64,000 bases of DNA, taken from contig NZ_BMIC01000001.1 in NCBI RefSeq assembly GCF_014641635.1, positions 434,001 to 498,000 of the forward strand. The letters are read 5' to 3'. This document shows positions 1 through 7,344 of the stretch, piece after piece. The notes below the pieces were generated by a model. It was not told the origin of the DNA and made no database searches. It saw nothing but the letters and a program-made list of their open reading frames with translations. The translations under genes were made by a program, and so were the position numbers. Numbering within the stretch: position 1 is the stretch's first letter; each line of letters begins with the position of its first letter. The DNA comes from Aquaticitalea lipolytica (GTDB lineage: Bacteria; Bacteroidota; Bacteroidia; Flavobacteriales; Flavobacteriaceae).

Positions 1-1
1 A

Positions 2-391
2 TCAGATTTAGAAGCTTCAAAAGCGTTATTAAATGTATTAAGAGATAGAGATATCATCTCAATACCTCTTGGAGGACAAGGTAATTTTGCTAATACTTAT
101 GCAAAGGTATATTGGGATAGAAAAACTAATAGTATTTATTTAGATGCTCAAGGACTTCCTGAAGCACCAGAAGGCAAAGTATATCAAGTTTGGTCATTAA
201 CATTAAACCCATTAACACCTACAAGTTTAGGTACTATAGATAATTTTAACACAGACGACAACAAGATATTTGAAATAACTAATGCTAACGAAAGTCAGGC
301 ATTTGGTATTACATTAGAGCCAGCTGGAGGAAGTGAAACTCCAACGATGGAACAGTTATATACATTAGGAGTTGTAACAAGCTCACCTTAA
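2..391 (+). CDS. Anti-sigma factor, C-terminal part (RskA-like), 5' truncated by window edge
   Basis: An open frame enters at the left edge and ends at TAA 389-391 (about 129 residues visible). It contains AKVYWDRKTNSIYLDAQGLP, then YQVWSL, and near the end LEPAGGSETPT. This pattern (YQVW, then EPxGGSxxPT) is that of the periplasmic C-terminal domain of anti-sigma-K factor RskA-type proteins, which hold an ECF sigma factor at the membrane through an N-terminal domain lying outside the window. The partner sigma factor is presumably further left. Which sigma factor it controls cannot be seen. A strong hairpin terminator follows 30 bp after the stop. Confidence 0.75.
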   Translation, partial: SDLEASKALLNVLRDRDIISIPLGGQGNFANTYAKVYWDRKTNSIYLDAQGLPEAPEGKVYQVWSLTLNPLTPTSLGTIDNFNTDDNKIFEITNANESQAFGITLEPAGGSETPTMEQLYTLGVVTSSP

Positions 392-418
392 TAGAAGAAA
401 CATTATTTACATAAATAT

Positions 419-449
419 AAAAAGCATCAACTTGAGTTGATGCTTTTTT
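419..449 (+). terminator. Rho-independent terminator after the anti-sigma gene
   Basis: A perfect 11-bp stem pairs 421-431 with 436-446 around a TTGA loop and is followed by a T run. Flanking A/T pairs lengthen the stem to about 13 bp. It closes the first transcription unit. Confidence 0.85.
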
Positions 450-629
450 ATTTGACATACTTAAATAATTTTTTGCACAGAAATCATTCATCAAAAAAAT
501 AAAATAAACATACGTAAATCTTTTTAAAATATCATTATCATATTTTTATTTTTTTATGAAATTATTTAAAAGTTTTATAATAAAATTGCCAATTATTTAA
601 ATATAACTTTTAACTTAACCTTAACCATT

Positions 630-1592
630 ATGAAAAAAACATTTTTACTAGCATCAGCTTTATTAATGATTTTTGCTTGTAGCAAAGATGAATTGTCTAA
701 CACTAATGATTCTCAAGGAACATCTGTATCACTAACAGGTCGTCATTGTGCTTCTCAAGATGTATTAGAAAGACAAATTAAAGAAAACCCAAATTTAGTT
801 AAACAAATGGAGTTGTTTGAAACTCTTACAGAGAGAGCAATTTCTGAAGGACGATTAGTAAATGGGCAAATACAAATTCCTGTAGTTGTAAACGTTTTAT
901 ATAAAACTGCTGCAGAAAACATTTCATTAGCACAAATTCAATCTCAAATTGATATTTTAAATGAAGACTTTAATGCACAAAACTCTGATTTTAATCAAGT
1001 ACCATCAGCATTTTCTGGCGTAAAAGCAAATGTTGGAGTTACATTTGTTTTAGATGCTGTTTACAGAAAATCTACAAATAAAAAATCTTGGGGAACAAAT
1101 GATGCTATGAAAAAAACATCTACTGGAGGACTAAATCCTACTTCACCTACAACAAAACTTAACCTATGGGTATGTACAATTGGAGGTGGAATTCTTGGTT
1201 ATGCTCAGTTTCCTGGAGGTTCTTCTGCAACAGATGGCGTTGTGATTGACTCTCGCTATTTAGGAGATACAGGTACAGCTACTGCTCCATTTAACAAAGG
1301 TAGAACTGCAACTCATGAAGTTGGTCACTGGATGAATTTACGTCATATTTGGGGAGATACTACTTGCGGAACCGACTATGTTAACGACACACCAACTCAC
1401 AATACTGCAAACTATGGTATTCCTTCTTATCCACATTATTCAACTTGCTCAGGCAACCCAATTGAAATGACAATGAATTATATGGATTATACTGATGATG
1501 CAGGAATGTATATGTTCTCTAATGGGCAAAAAAGCAGAATGTTAGCAATATTCTCTGCTGGTGGTCCAAGAGTATCATTTGCTCAGCCATAA
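630..1592 (+). CDS. M43-family zinc metalloprotease, lipoprotein
   Basis: This 320-residue protein has a lipoprotein signal peptide with Cys17 in FACSKDE, so it is probably tethered to an envelope membrane. The catalytic signature HEVGHWMNLRH lies at residues 229-239: H229, H233 and H239 are the expected zinc ligands and E230 the catalytic base. The Met-turn region MNYMDY is at 282-287. This is the pattern of pappalysin/cytophagalysin (M43) peptidases, which cleave extracellular proteins. The glycine usual in HExxHxxGxxH is Asn236. There is no C-terminal type IX sorting domain: the protein ends soon after the catalytic core. It is monocistronic, with a hairpin terminator 29 bp downstream. Substrate unknown. 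Confidence 0.88.
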   Translation: MKKTFLLASALLMIFACSKDELSNTNDSQGTSVSLTGRHCASQDVLERQIKENPNLVKQMELFETLTERAISEGRLVNGQIQIPVVVNVLYKTAAENISLAQIQSQIDILNEDFNAQNSDFNQVPSAFSGVKANVGVTFVLDAVYRKSTNKKSWGTNDAMKKTSTGGLNPTSPTTKLNLWVCTIGGGILGYAQFPGGSSATDGVVIDSRYLGDTGTATAPFNKGRTATHEVGHWMNLRHIWGDTTCGTDYVNDTPTHNTANYGIPSYPHYSTCSGNPIEMTMNYMDYTDDAGMYMFSNGQKSRMLAIFSAGGPRVSFAQP

Positions 1593-1620
1593 AAAAATCT
1601 AGATTAATAGCTTAAATCTG

Positions 1621-1657
1621 TGCAGCTGTAAATTAATTTTACAGCTGCATTTTTTTA
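1621..1657 (+). terminator. Rho-independent terminator after the M43 protease gene
   Basis: A 12-bp perfect inverted repeat (1621-1632 with 1638-1649, loop TTAAT) is followed by seven or more T residues. Confidence 0.85.
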
Positions 1658-1658
1658 A

Positions 1659-1702
1659 TAAAAAGAAAGCACCTAACCACATTGCTGTAATTAGGCACTT
1701 TC
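1659..1702 (-). terminator. Probable terminator of the DUF4331 operon
   Basis: An imperfect hairpin pairs 1665-1676 with 1691-1702 (two internal mismatches). Read on the minus strand it ends in a T-rich stretch. It lies downstream of the last minus-strand gene of the 1.8-4.9 kb operon and back to back with the protease terminator. Confidence 0.5.
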
Positions 1703-1830
1703 CACTAACAAAAAACTCTAAAAAACTACCACAACTCACGTGGTTTCTTTACTAATAAAACTCTATTTGTTTCTTATTAGCTTATCGTTACTAATTCCCT
1801 CAAATTAATATCAACTGTTTTCTCTCTTTT

Positions 1831-2310
1831 TTAAAAACTATAAATTATCGCTGTCTGTATACTAAAATTTGGTTCGTGCGAAAAATAAACTGAATCAATT
1901 ACATTATTTCTTTCTAAAACTGGCTCTATAGCAAAATCTGAGTTGTTAAAATTAAATACATTCAAAATTGAAAAAGACATTTCAATAGCACCAATTTGAT
2001 ACCCAAAACACAGATCAAAAAATGTGATTTCTTTAATAGAGCTATAATCAATCATATAAGACAACCCATCATCTAATCTAAAATTGAAGTTTAATGACAA
2101 CTTATCCAATTCGTGCGAGAATACATCAATAGTATATTCATCTTCAGAAAAATCAATTAGTGATATTTTACTTTTCTCATCTTCTTCAGCTAAAGACATA
2201 ATTGGTAATAGTCCAGAATTAGATTTTGAAAACCAATCTTGTGATTGACAATTAAAACCAAATAAGACTGTAATCACAGCAATTAATATATTTAATTTAA
2301 CATTAGCCAT
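1831..2310 (-). CDS. Small exported protein with TonB-receptor-like C-terminus
   Basis: This 159-residue protein has a hydrophobic signal peptide (about residues 1-23, ending near CQSQD). The C-terminal 60 residues (FDLCFGYQIG, then LNVFNFNNSDFAIEP, then SIQTAIIYSF) resemble the last strands of Bacteroidota TonB-dependent receptors, which typically end in an aromatic residue and carry an ENLFN...E-type loop. The protein is far too short for a receptor and no plug is visible. It is the last gene of the operon, 11 bp after the TPR gene. It could be a small beta-barrel or barrel-derived outer-membrane protein, or a degenerate receptor remnant. Function unknown. Confidence 0.55.
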   Translation of the reverse strand: MANVKLNILIAVITVLFGFNCQSQDWFSKSNSGLLPIMSLAEEDEKSKISLIDFSEDEYTIDVFSHELDKLSLNFNFRLDDGLSYMIDYSSIKEITFFDLCFGYQIGAIEMSFSILNVFNFNNSDFAIEPVLERNNVIDSVYFSHEPNFSIQTAIIYSF

Positions 2311-2321
2311 TATTACTAATT

Positions 2322-3614
2322 TTATAATTGATTAACCTTTTCTGCAACTAATGGACCTAATTCATAAGCGCTTTCTAGTAGCTCTTTTTTTAGCGCATTA
2401 GCTTTTTCTGTTTCACCTGCTGCTTTATAAATCTCTGCGCTATGATACAATGCTGATGGCTCATAGGTATGACCAACAATATGTTGATTAACAATATTTA
2501 ATGCATCGTCAATATTTCCATTACTATAATAAGCCCATGCTAGTAACACATACGATTGTGGTGTTGGCCTGTGCTCAACTTCAATTTTTGCAATAGCTAT
2601 AGCTTCGTCAATTTTTTTATTCTCGTCTGTATATAAGAACACATTGTATTTGTTGTACATATCTCCATAAAGCGTATCTGCAACTGCCTTTTCGTATAGC
2701 TTAAGTTGCTCGTTTTTAGAAACGACATCTCCTTTGTATTCAAATATTTCTGCTTTTAGTAGGTAATAGTCTGGGGCAAAAAAGGTTGTTGTTATTGAAT
2801 TTAGAATTCGTAATGCTTCATCAGGATTTTTTTCATAAGAATATATAATCCAAGCAATACCTTTTTTTGCATAAGCATCATTTGGGTCTATTTCTAGAGC
2901 TTTTAAAAAGTGATTATAAGATGCTTTAATATCTCCTGAATGACCATAAAAATCTGCTAGATTAGTATACGTCCATTGTTTAATACTCGAAAGGTTTGAT
3001 GATTCAGCAATAACTCTTGCTTTCTCTAAATACTTTATAGCCGAATCTAAATCGCCTTGATGGTCACTCCATTTAGCAAGGCGAATGAGATAATCAAAAT
3101 CGTTCATGTTTTTAATTTTCTCTAAATACAGTTTAGCTAAATCGTTGTTACCTAGCTCTAAATGCACATCGAACAACATTTTTTGAACATCTGATAAACG
3201 ATCTCCTATAAGCTCTGCTTTTGTAAGTAATTCTAGTGACTCTTTAAACTTATGTTGGGAGATATAGTTTACAGATAAACTCATTAAAAAACTTGGGTTA
3301 TTATAACCAGTAATTTCATTTACTTTAATGAGTTCTTCCTCTGCCTTTTTTAAGTACTCTATTTTGCCTGTTGCTGCAAATAAATGAGAGTAAGTCGCTG
3401 CAATTTTACTTATGTATGGAAATTGATTTGGTGCTTTTTCAAGTTTATGTTTCCAAAATTCATTATCAATCATTGCATTTTGCAGCGTCTTATTCTCGGC
3501 TAATTCAATGTAGGTATCATAATCACTAGTATTAGTGATTTTTTCTGGTGATGTATTGCAACTGCTTAATATAAGCGTGATGCAAACTATTAGTATATAT
3601 TTTTGTGAGTTCAT
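2322..3614 (-). CDS. TPR-repeat lipoprotein
   Basis: This 430-residue protein has a lipobox LSSC with Cys19. Most of the mature part (about 60-410) is helical tetratricopeptide repeats. A clear one is at about 230-270, with HFLKALEIDPNDAYAKKG followed by NPDEALRIL. TPR arrays are protein-binding scaffolds, and a periplasmic or outer-membrane location follows from the signal. It lies 78 bp downstream of the DUF4331 C-half gene and just before the small barrel-like gene. Co-occurrence of DUF4331 and TPR genes is familiar in Bacteroidota, but the process is not characterised. Confidence 0.8.
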   Translation of the reverse strand: MNSQKYILIVCITLILSSCNTSPEKITNTSDYDTYIELAENKTLQNAMIDNEFWKHKLEKAPNQFPYISKIAATYSHLFAATGKIEYLKKAEEELIKVNEITGYNNPSFLMSLSVNYISQHKFKESLELLTKAELIGDRLSDVQKMLFDVHLELGNNDLAKLYLEKIKNMNDFDYLIRLAKWSDHQGDLDSAIKYLEKARVIAESSNLSSIKQWTYTNLADFYGHSGDIKASYNHFLKALEIDPNDAYAKKGIAWIIYSYEKNPDEALRILNSITTTFFAPDYYLLKAEIFEYKGDVVSKNEQLKLYEKAVADTLYGDMYNKYNVFLYTDENKKIDEAIAIAKIEVEHRPTPQSYVLLAWAYYSNGNIDDALNIVNQHIVGHTYEPSALYHSAEIYKAAGETEKANALKKELLESAYELGPLVAEKVNQL

Positions 3615-3692
3615 TGTGTAGTGTTTTTATGAGTTTTTTTGTTTTAAATAACTCTGAAACAAGCATACACTTGTTTCAGAGTATAGTTTATT

Positions 3693-4250
3693 TTACCATG
3701 GCGAAGCCAAGTAAGGAAACGATGCTAAAAATGGTTTATCATTTGCATCAACATGATCATCACTAAATGCTGGATTTTCAGAAAAATCTTCACCTCCAAA
3801 TATTAAAAGTAATTCTACAGTGATTACATCATCTGCAAGAGTACGACCTGTTAATACATTAGTACCATCATAAAAAGTAGTGGTTCCATCTAAAGACACA
3901 TTTAAAACATCTGTAGCTAAAAACCCTGAAAATTGAGCAGAAGTTAAGCCTAATGCATTAGCATCTGTTGGTGTATTATACGCAGGACTTAAAGCTTCTA
4001 AATTAGTTTGAAACATAGCTTGGTAAGCTGCATTTTGTTGTGATGGAATTGTAGTATTAAACATATCTTTACTACCTGAAGACACAAAAACAGTATTTAC
4101 TGCTGGTCGTCCCATTTGGTCTTGTTGTACATATGTTCCTGTAAAGTTTGGACCAGTTGGTCCTGTTGGAGCATCATCATCACTACAGTTATAAGCTGTA
4201 AGAGAAATTAGTACTGCTATTGCTATTAATTTTATATTATTAAATTTCAT
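3693..4250 (-). CDS. DUF4331 family protein, C-terminal half, lipoprotein
   Basis: This 185-residue protein has a signal peptide ending at Cys22 (TAYNCSDDD), so it is a probable lipoprotein with an acidic linker after the cysteine. DQMGRPAVNTVF at about 44-55 is typical of the second half of DUF4331 proteins, and the final third (DDVITVELLLIFGG, then DDHVDANDKP, then FPYLASPW) also fits the C-terminal part. The N-terminal half is encoded by the gene immediately upstream (18 bp gap), so the two proteins may assemble into one DUF4331 unit. The biochemical function of DUF4331 is not established. Confidence 0.75.
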   Translation of the reverse strand: MKFNNIKLIAIAVLISLTAYNCSDDDAPTGPTGPNFTGTYVQQDQMGRPAVNTVFVSSGSKDMFNTTIPSQQNAAYQAMFQTNLEALSPAYNTPTDANALGLTSAQFSGFLATDVLNVSLDGTTTFYDGTNVLTGRTLADDVITVELLLIFGGEDFSENPAFSDDHVDANDKPFLASFPYLASPW

Positions 4251-4268
4251 AATTAAAGTTTTTAAAGA

Positions 4269-4919
4269 TTATTGTTTTCTTTTTGATTCTACCCAAGTGT
4301 TGATAGTTCCAGTACCACCTATCATAGATTTTGGTACTTCTACTACCACTGACATTACATTGCTTCCTGCAAAGGTGTCAGAACCTGGATTGTTAAACCC
4401 TGAAGCTGTTCCTCCAATAATTGCACTGTATTGCGCAAAATCGAAGAAGAAAGGATCATCACGTGGTCCAGCAAAAAAGCTCATACCTGCATTTGTTGCA
4501 ACAACTGCACTACTACCATAAGCTGTAATATCTACACTATTTGGTGTAACACCAGTTAAAAATGTACTATTCAAGCCTGTTTGGTTTGGAGCTGCAGGAC
4601 CGAAGAAATACATTTTACCATCTCTTGCAGTTGCTTGAATAACTAAGTCTTCAACATTGTCACCAGTAGTGTCTATGTTAAACTCAATCATAGTATTTTC
4701 ATCAAATGCTGCTCCAGCTGTTGCTGTTGGGCTCAATAATCCCTGAACGTTGGCAACAAAAACTAAGTTGTTTGAGTTTTGACCTTGAAAAGCATAGAAG
4801 TCTGTGATATCATTTGTACCACCTTGCACTGCAGGAGCATCGATGTGATCGGCTGCAATTGTAAAGAATCCTGCAATTGCAACAATTGCAATTCCTAAAT
4901 AAATTTTTGATTTTTTCAT
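4269..4919 (-). CDS. DUF4331 family protein, N-terminal half, exported
   Basis: This 216-residue protein is the first gene of the operon. A signal peptide of about 22 residues is followed directly by ADHIDAPAVQGG (about 23-34) and NDITDFYAFQ, the hallmark start of DUF4331 proteins. The mature protein starts right at the family motif and has no lipobox cysteine. It stops after VVVEVPKSMIGG and a Lys/Arg-rich tail, where full-length family members would go on into the QMGRPAxN half that here is a separate downstream gene. Upstream lie three TTGTTAA heptads at 11-bp multiples (4988-5027). Confidence 0.78.
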   Translation of the reverse strand: MKKSKIYLGIAIVAIAGFFTIAADHIDAPAVQGGTNDITDFYAFQGQNSNNLVFVANVQGLLSPTATAGAAFDENTMIEFNIDTTGDNVEDLVIQATARDGKMYFFGPAAPNQTGLNSTFLTGVTPNSVDITAYGSSAVVATNAGMSFFAGPRDDPFFFDFAQYSAIIGGTASGFNNPGSDTFAGSNVMSVVVEVPKSMIGGTGTINTWVESKRKQ

Positions 4920-4985
4920 AATAATGAGATTTTTGTTAATTATTAAATTGTCTCTGCACTACCTACGAAAAAATGTAAAACACGG

Positions 4986-5027
4986 TTTTGTTAAAGTTTT
5001 GTTAACGAAATAATTTACACTTGTTAA
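4986..5027. promoter_or_regulatory. Helically phased TTGTTAA heptads, candidate operator
   Basis: TTGTTAA occurs at 4988-4994, 4999-5005 and 5021-5027, so starts are separated by 11 and 22 bp, that is, on one face of the helix. They lie between the divergent DUF4331 operon and the LETM1-like gene. A similar pair with the same 11-bp spacing (TTGTCAA 11809, TTGTTAA 11820) lies upstream of the M1 aminopeptidase gene. The binding protein is unknown. Confidence 0.35.
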
Positions 5028-5037
5028 GATTAAAAAT

Positions 5038-5045
5038 TATCTTTG
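5038..5045 (+). promoter_or_regulatory. -7 promoter element TATCTTTG of the LETM1-like gene
   Basis: TATCTTTG matches the Bacteroidota primary sigma -7 consensus TAnnTTTG exactly and lies 19 bp before the ATG at 5064. It overlaps a TTG at 5043 that could be mistaken for the start codon, which argues that translation starts at 5064. No good -33 TTTG is seen at the usual distance. Confidence 0.6.
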
Positions 5046-5063
5046 CAGTTAAATACCATAATC

Positions 5064-6236
5064 ATGAATCCATCTTCAAGTGGTTGGATAAAAAAACTAC
5101 TTAAAATTGCTTCTACTAATGATGCATATTTAAAACTTTCGGAAAAGGCTTTCTATAACGAATTAAAACTTAGCGGCTTTATTTATGGAAGTAATTTAAG
5201 TGTTGTAAATAATGTTGTAGACAAAGGTGACTTAACTGATGAAGAGTTATGTAAAGTAAATTTATTACTGGCTCTTCATTACATATATAATGCAAAACCG
5301 TCTAAAGAATCTTTTGCTGACAGTGTCATTAATTTTTATAAAAACTTTGACCAACCAAAATCTTCATTTTTTGATGGGCTTTTGGGTGAAAAAAAATCGC
5401 ATGCTCAAGTTGAAGTTATCATTAATAAAAGGATTCATATTGATGATAATATTTTAACAAAAAACTTTAGTTACTTTATTACCAATGCTCTTTTATATAT
5501 TGATGTATTAGCATATCAAAAATTCTTAATTACCAACACAATATCAGAAAAGTATATTCAACAATTAGAAATAGCTATTGAGACAATAACTCTAAATGTT
5601 TTTGATTCGAAGGTTAAAAAAACAAAATACGACGAGAGTCTTATTAAACTGTTTGAAGCTTCAAGACGTTATCAAAGCACAGTTTCATACCACTATAATG
5701 ATGTTTTAAAATATCTTAAAAAGCCCTTAGAAAAGCAATATATTATAGATATAGCATGTATAGCATCATGGAGTGATAAAATTATTGATATAGACGAACA
5801 TAAATTTTTAGTTCAGCTATCAAAAGATTTACACATAAAACCAGAGGTTGTTGAACAATCTATAAAAGATATAAATACATTTTACATTTTAAACAGCGAC
5901 CAAATTCCGTTGTTGAGTTCTAAAAATATGGCCAAAAGTTTTTATGATAACTCAAGTAAAATGGTTAGTAAACTTATTAGTAGAAATAGCAAGCGACTAA
6001 TGAAAGAACTGAGAGAAAGCAAGGAACTTATGGTACTGCTATCTCAATCTACATCTAGAGAACTTACCGAAGAGGAGCAAAAGAAAATGCAAGAACAACT
6101 AATGGATATTATTAAATCTATACCTAGTTTAGCAATATTTATGCTTCCTGGTGGTGGCATTTTGTTGCCACTATTTGTGAAGTTTATCCCAAAACTATTG
6201 CCATCTGCTTTTGATGAAAACAGAATTGAAGAGTAA
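5064..6236 (+). CDS. LETM1-like protein
   Basis: This 390-residue protein starts at ATG 5064. An in-frame TTG at 5043 is part of the promoter -7 box and would sit upstream of the expected transcript start. The long N-terminal part is helical and has no signal peptide. The C-terminal 80 residues contain TSRELTEEEQKKMQEQL followed by a hydrophobic FMLPGGGILLPLFVKFIPKL and LLPSAF. This is the pattern of the LETM1 ribosome-binding-like domain, known from the mitochondrial cation-exchanger LETM1 and from Bacteroidota proteins sometimes annotated as LETM1-related and biofilm-associated. Only the C-terminal segment is clearly hydrophobic, so it may be a peripheral or single-hairpin membrane protein. 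Bacterial function is unproven. Confidence 0.75.
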   Translation: MNPSSSGWIKKLLKIASTNDAYLKLSEKAFYNELKLSGFIYGSNLSVVNNVVDKGDLTDEELCKVNLLLALHYIYNAKPSKESFADSVINFYKNFDQPKSSFFDGLLGEKKSHAQVEVIINKRIHIDDNILTKNFSYFITNALLYIDVLAYQKFLITNTISEKYIQQLEIAIETITLNVFDSKVKKTKYDESLIKLFEASRRYQSTVSYHYNDVLKYLKKPLEKQYIIDIACIASWSDKIIDIDEHKFLVQLSKDLHIKPEVVEQSIKDINTFYILNSDQIPLLSSKNMAKSFYDNSSKMVSKLISRNSKRLMKELRESKELMVLLSQSTSRELTEEEQKKMQEQLMDIIKSIPSLAIFMLPGGGILLPLFVKFIPKLLPSAFDENRIEE

Positions 6237-6992
6237 TTATTCTAACCAATCTTTAAAGTCTTTTACACGCTCTCTTGCAACTATAATGTCTTGCTCGTTA
6301 AACGTGTTAAGCTTTACTTGCAATCTAGAGTTGGTATAGCTAATCATATCTTTAATAGCATTAATATTTACAAAAAACTTACGACTAACTCTAAAGAAAG
6401 TTTTTGGTTCTAGCTCAGCCTCTATTTGCTCTAAAGTAGAGTCTAACAAGTAGTTTCTACCTTCATTTGTAAACACATAAGTACCTTTGTTTTCGCTATA
6501 AAAACACTCAATATCATCACTATTAATAAGTTTTAAATGCTGACCAACTTTTACAGAAAATCGCTTTTTATATTCGCGCTCAATTGGATTCACTAAAAGC
6601 TTTTTTATATCATTAAAATCTAGAGTAACCGATTGTTGCTTCGGCATTCGTTCATTAAACTTTTCAACTGCTTTTTTAAGATCATCTTCGTCAATAGGCT
6701 TTAATAAATAATCAATACTATTAAGCTTAAACGCTTGTAACGCATACTCATCATAAGCTGTTGTGAATATCACTGAAGATTTAATATCGATAGCTTCAAA
6801 AATCTCAAACGACAAGCCATCACTTAATTGTATATCTAAAAAAATAAGTTCTGGATGTTTATTATTTTTAAACCAATCTATAGACTCTTCAACAGAATGC
6901 AGCATAACATCAGTCTCAATATTTAAAGCACTTAACATACGTTGCAAGCGTCTTGCAGATGGTTTTTCATCTTCAATAATAATGATATTCAT
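6237..6992 (-). CDS. LytTR-family response regulator
   Basis: This 251-residue protein has an N-terminal receiver domain with acidic residues E7/D8/E9, the phospho-acceptor D53 in IFLDIQLSDG, and the conserved lysine K98 in LLKPID. A LytTR DNA-binding domain occupies about 140-250 (SVKVGQHLKLINSDDIECFY, then FFRVSRKFFVNINAI). Its partner is the upstream LytS/YehU-type kinase gene, two genes away in the same operon. As last gene of the operon it follows the free 2TM gene by 37 bp. Targets are unknown; LytTR regulators bind short direct repeats. Confidence 0.93.
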   Translation of the reverse strand: MNIIIIEDEKPSARRLQRMLSALNIETDVMLHSVEESIDWFKNNKHPELIFLDIQLSDGLSFEIFEAIDIKSSVIFTTAYDEYALQAFKLNSIDYLLKPIDEDDLKKAVEKFNERMPKQQSVTLDFNDIKKLLVNPIEREYKKRFSVKVGQHLKLINSDDIECFYSENKGTYVFTNEGRNYLLDSTLEQIEAELEPKTFFRVSRKFFVNINAIKDMISYTNSRLQVKLNTFNEQDIIVARERVKDFKDWLE

Positions 6993-7029
6993 GTTTGGTT
7001 ATTTTTTTAATTTATAACTTATGGTTTTT

Positions 7030-7344
7030 CTATTCCCAACGATTACCTTTTTCTTTATCTAAAAACTCTTTTATTTTTCGTTCTTCCCAGTTTTTTCCTA
7101 GTAAAAAATCAGGCATAAACACAGTCATACCATGAGCTAACAAACCTATTCCCCAAAAACCAAGAGTTGTAAAATTATGCCACTGAAAATAGCTTTCACC
7201 TGGATTTAGATTCTGAATATTAATAGCAACAATCATCAAGTTAATAACCACATAAATTAATGCATGTGTATAAAAACCTTTAATAGATTTCACCTTCTTC
7301 TGAGCTCTTAAATAACGCTCTTGTTCCATTTGATTATTTTCCAT
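7030..7344 (-). CDS. 2TM domain protein
   Basis: This 104-residue protein consists of an N-terminal charged helix (RYLRAQKKVKSIKGFY), two membrane segments (about 27-47 and 58-78) and the conserved tail KNWEERKIKEFLDKE. This is the 2TM domain, common in flavobacterial LytTR kinase operons. The ATG overlaps the stop of the kinase gene (TAATG at 7342-7346), indicating translational coupling. The same domain is fused to the C-terminus of that kinase, so the operon encodes two copies. It may help localise or modulate the kinase; its actual role is unknown. Confidence 0.85.
   Translation of the reverse strand: MENNQMEQERYLRAQKKVKSIKGFYTHALIYVVINLMIVAINIQNLNPGESYFQWHNFTTLGFWGIGLLAHGMTVFMPDFLLGKNWEERKIKEFLDKEKGNRWE

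Noticed and set aside
4297-4521. 74-aa plus-strand ORF inside the DUF4331 gene
   Set aside because: It is an antisense shadow of a clear exported protein and has no family or promoter.
5043-5063. TTG 5043 as start of the LETM1-like gene
   Set aside because: It lies in the TATCTTTG -7 box, so it would not be on the transcript; ATG 5064 follows.
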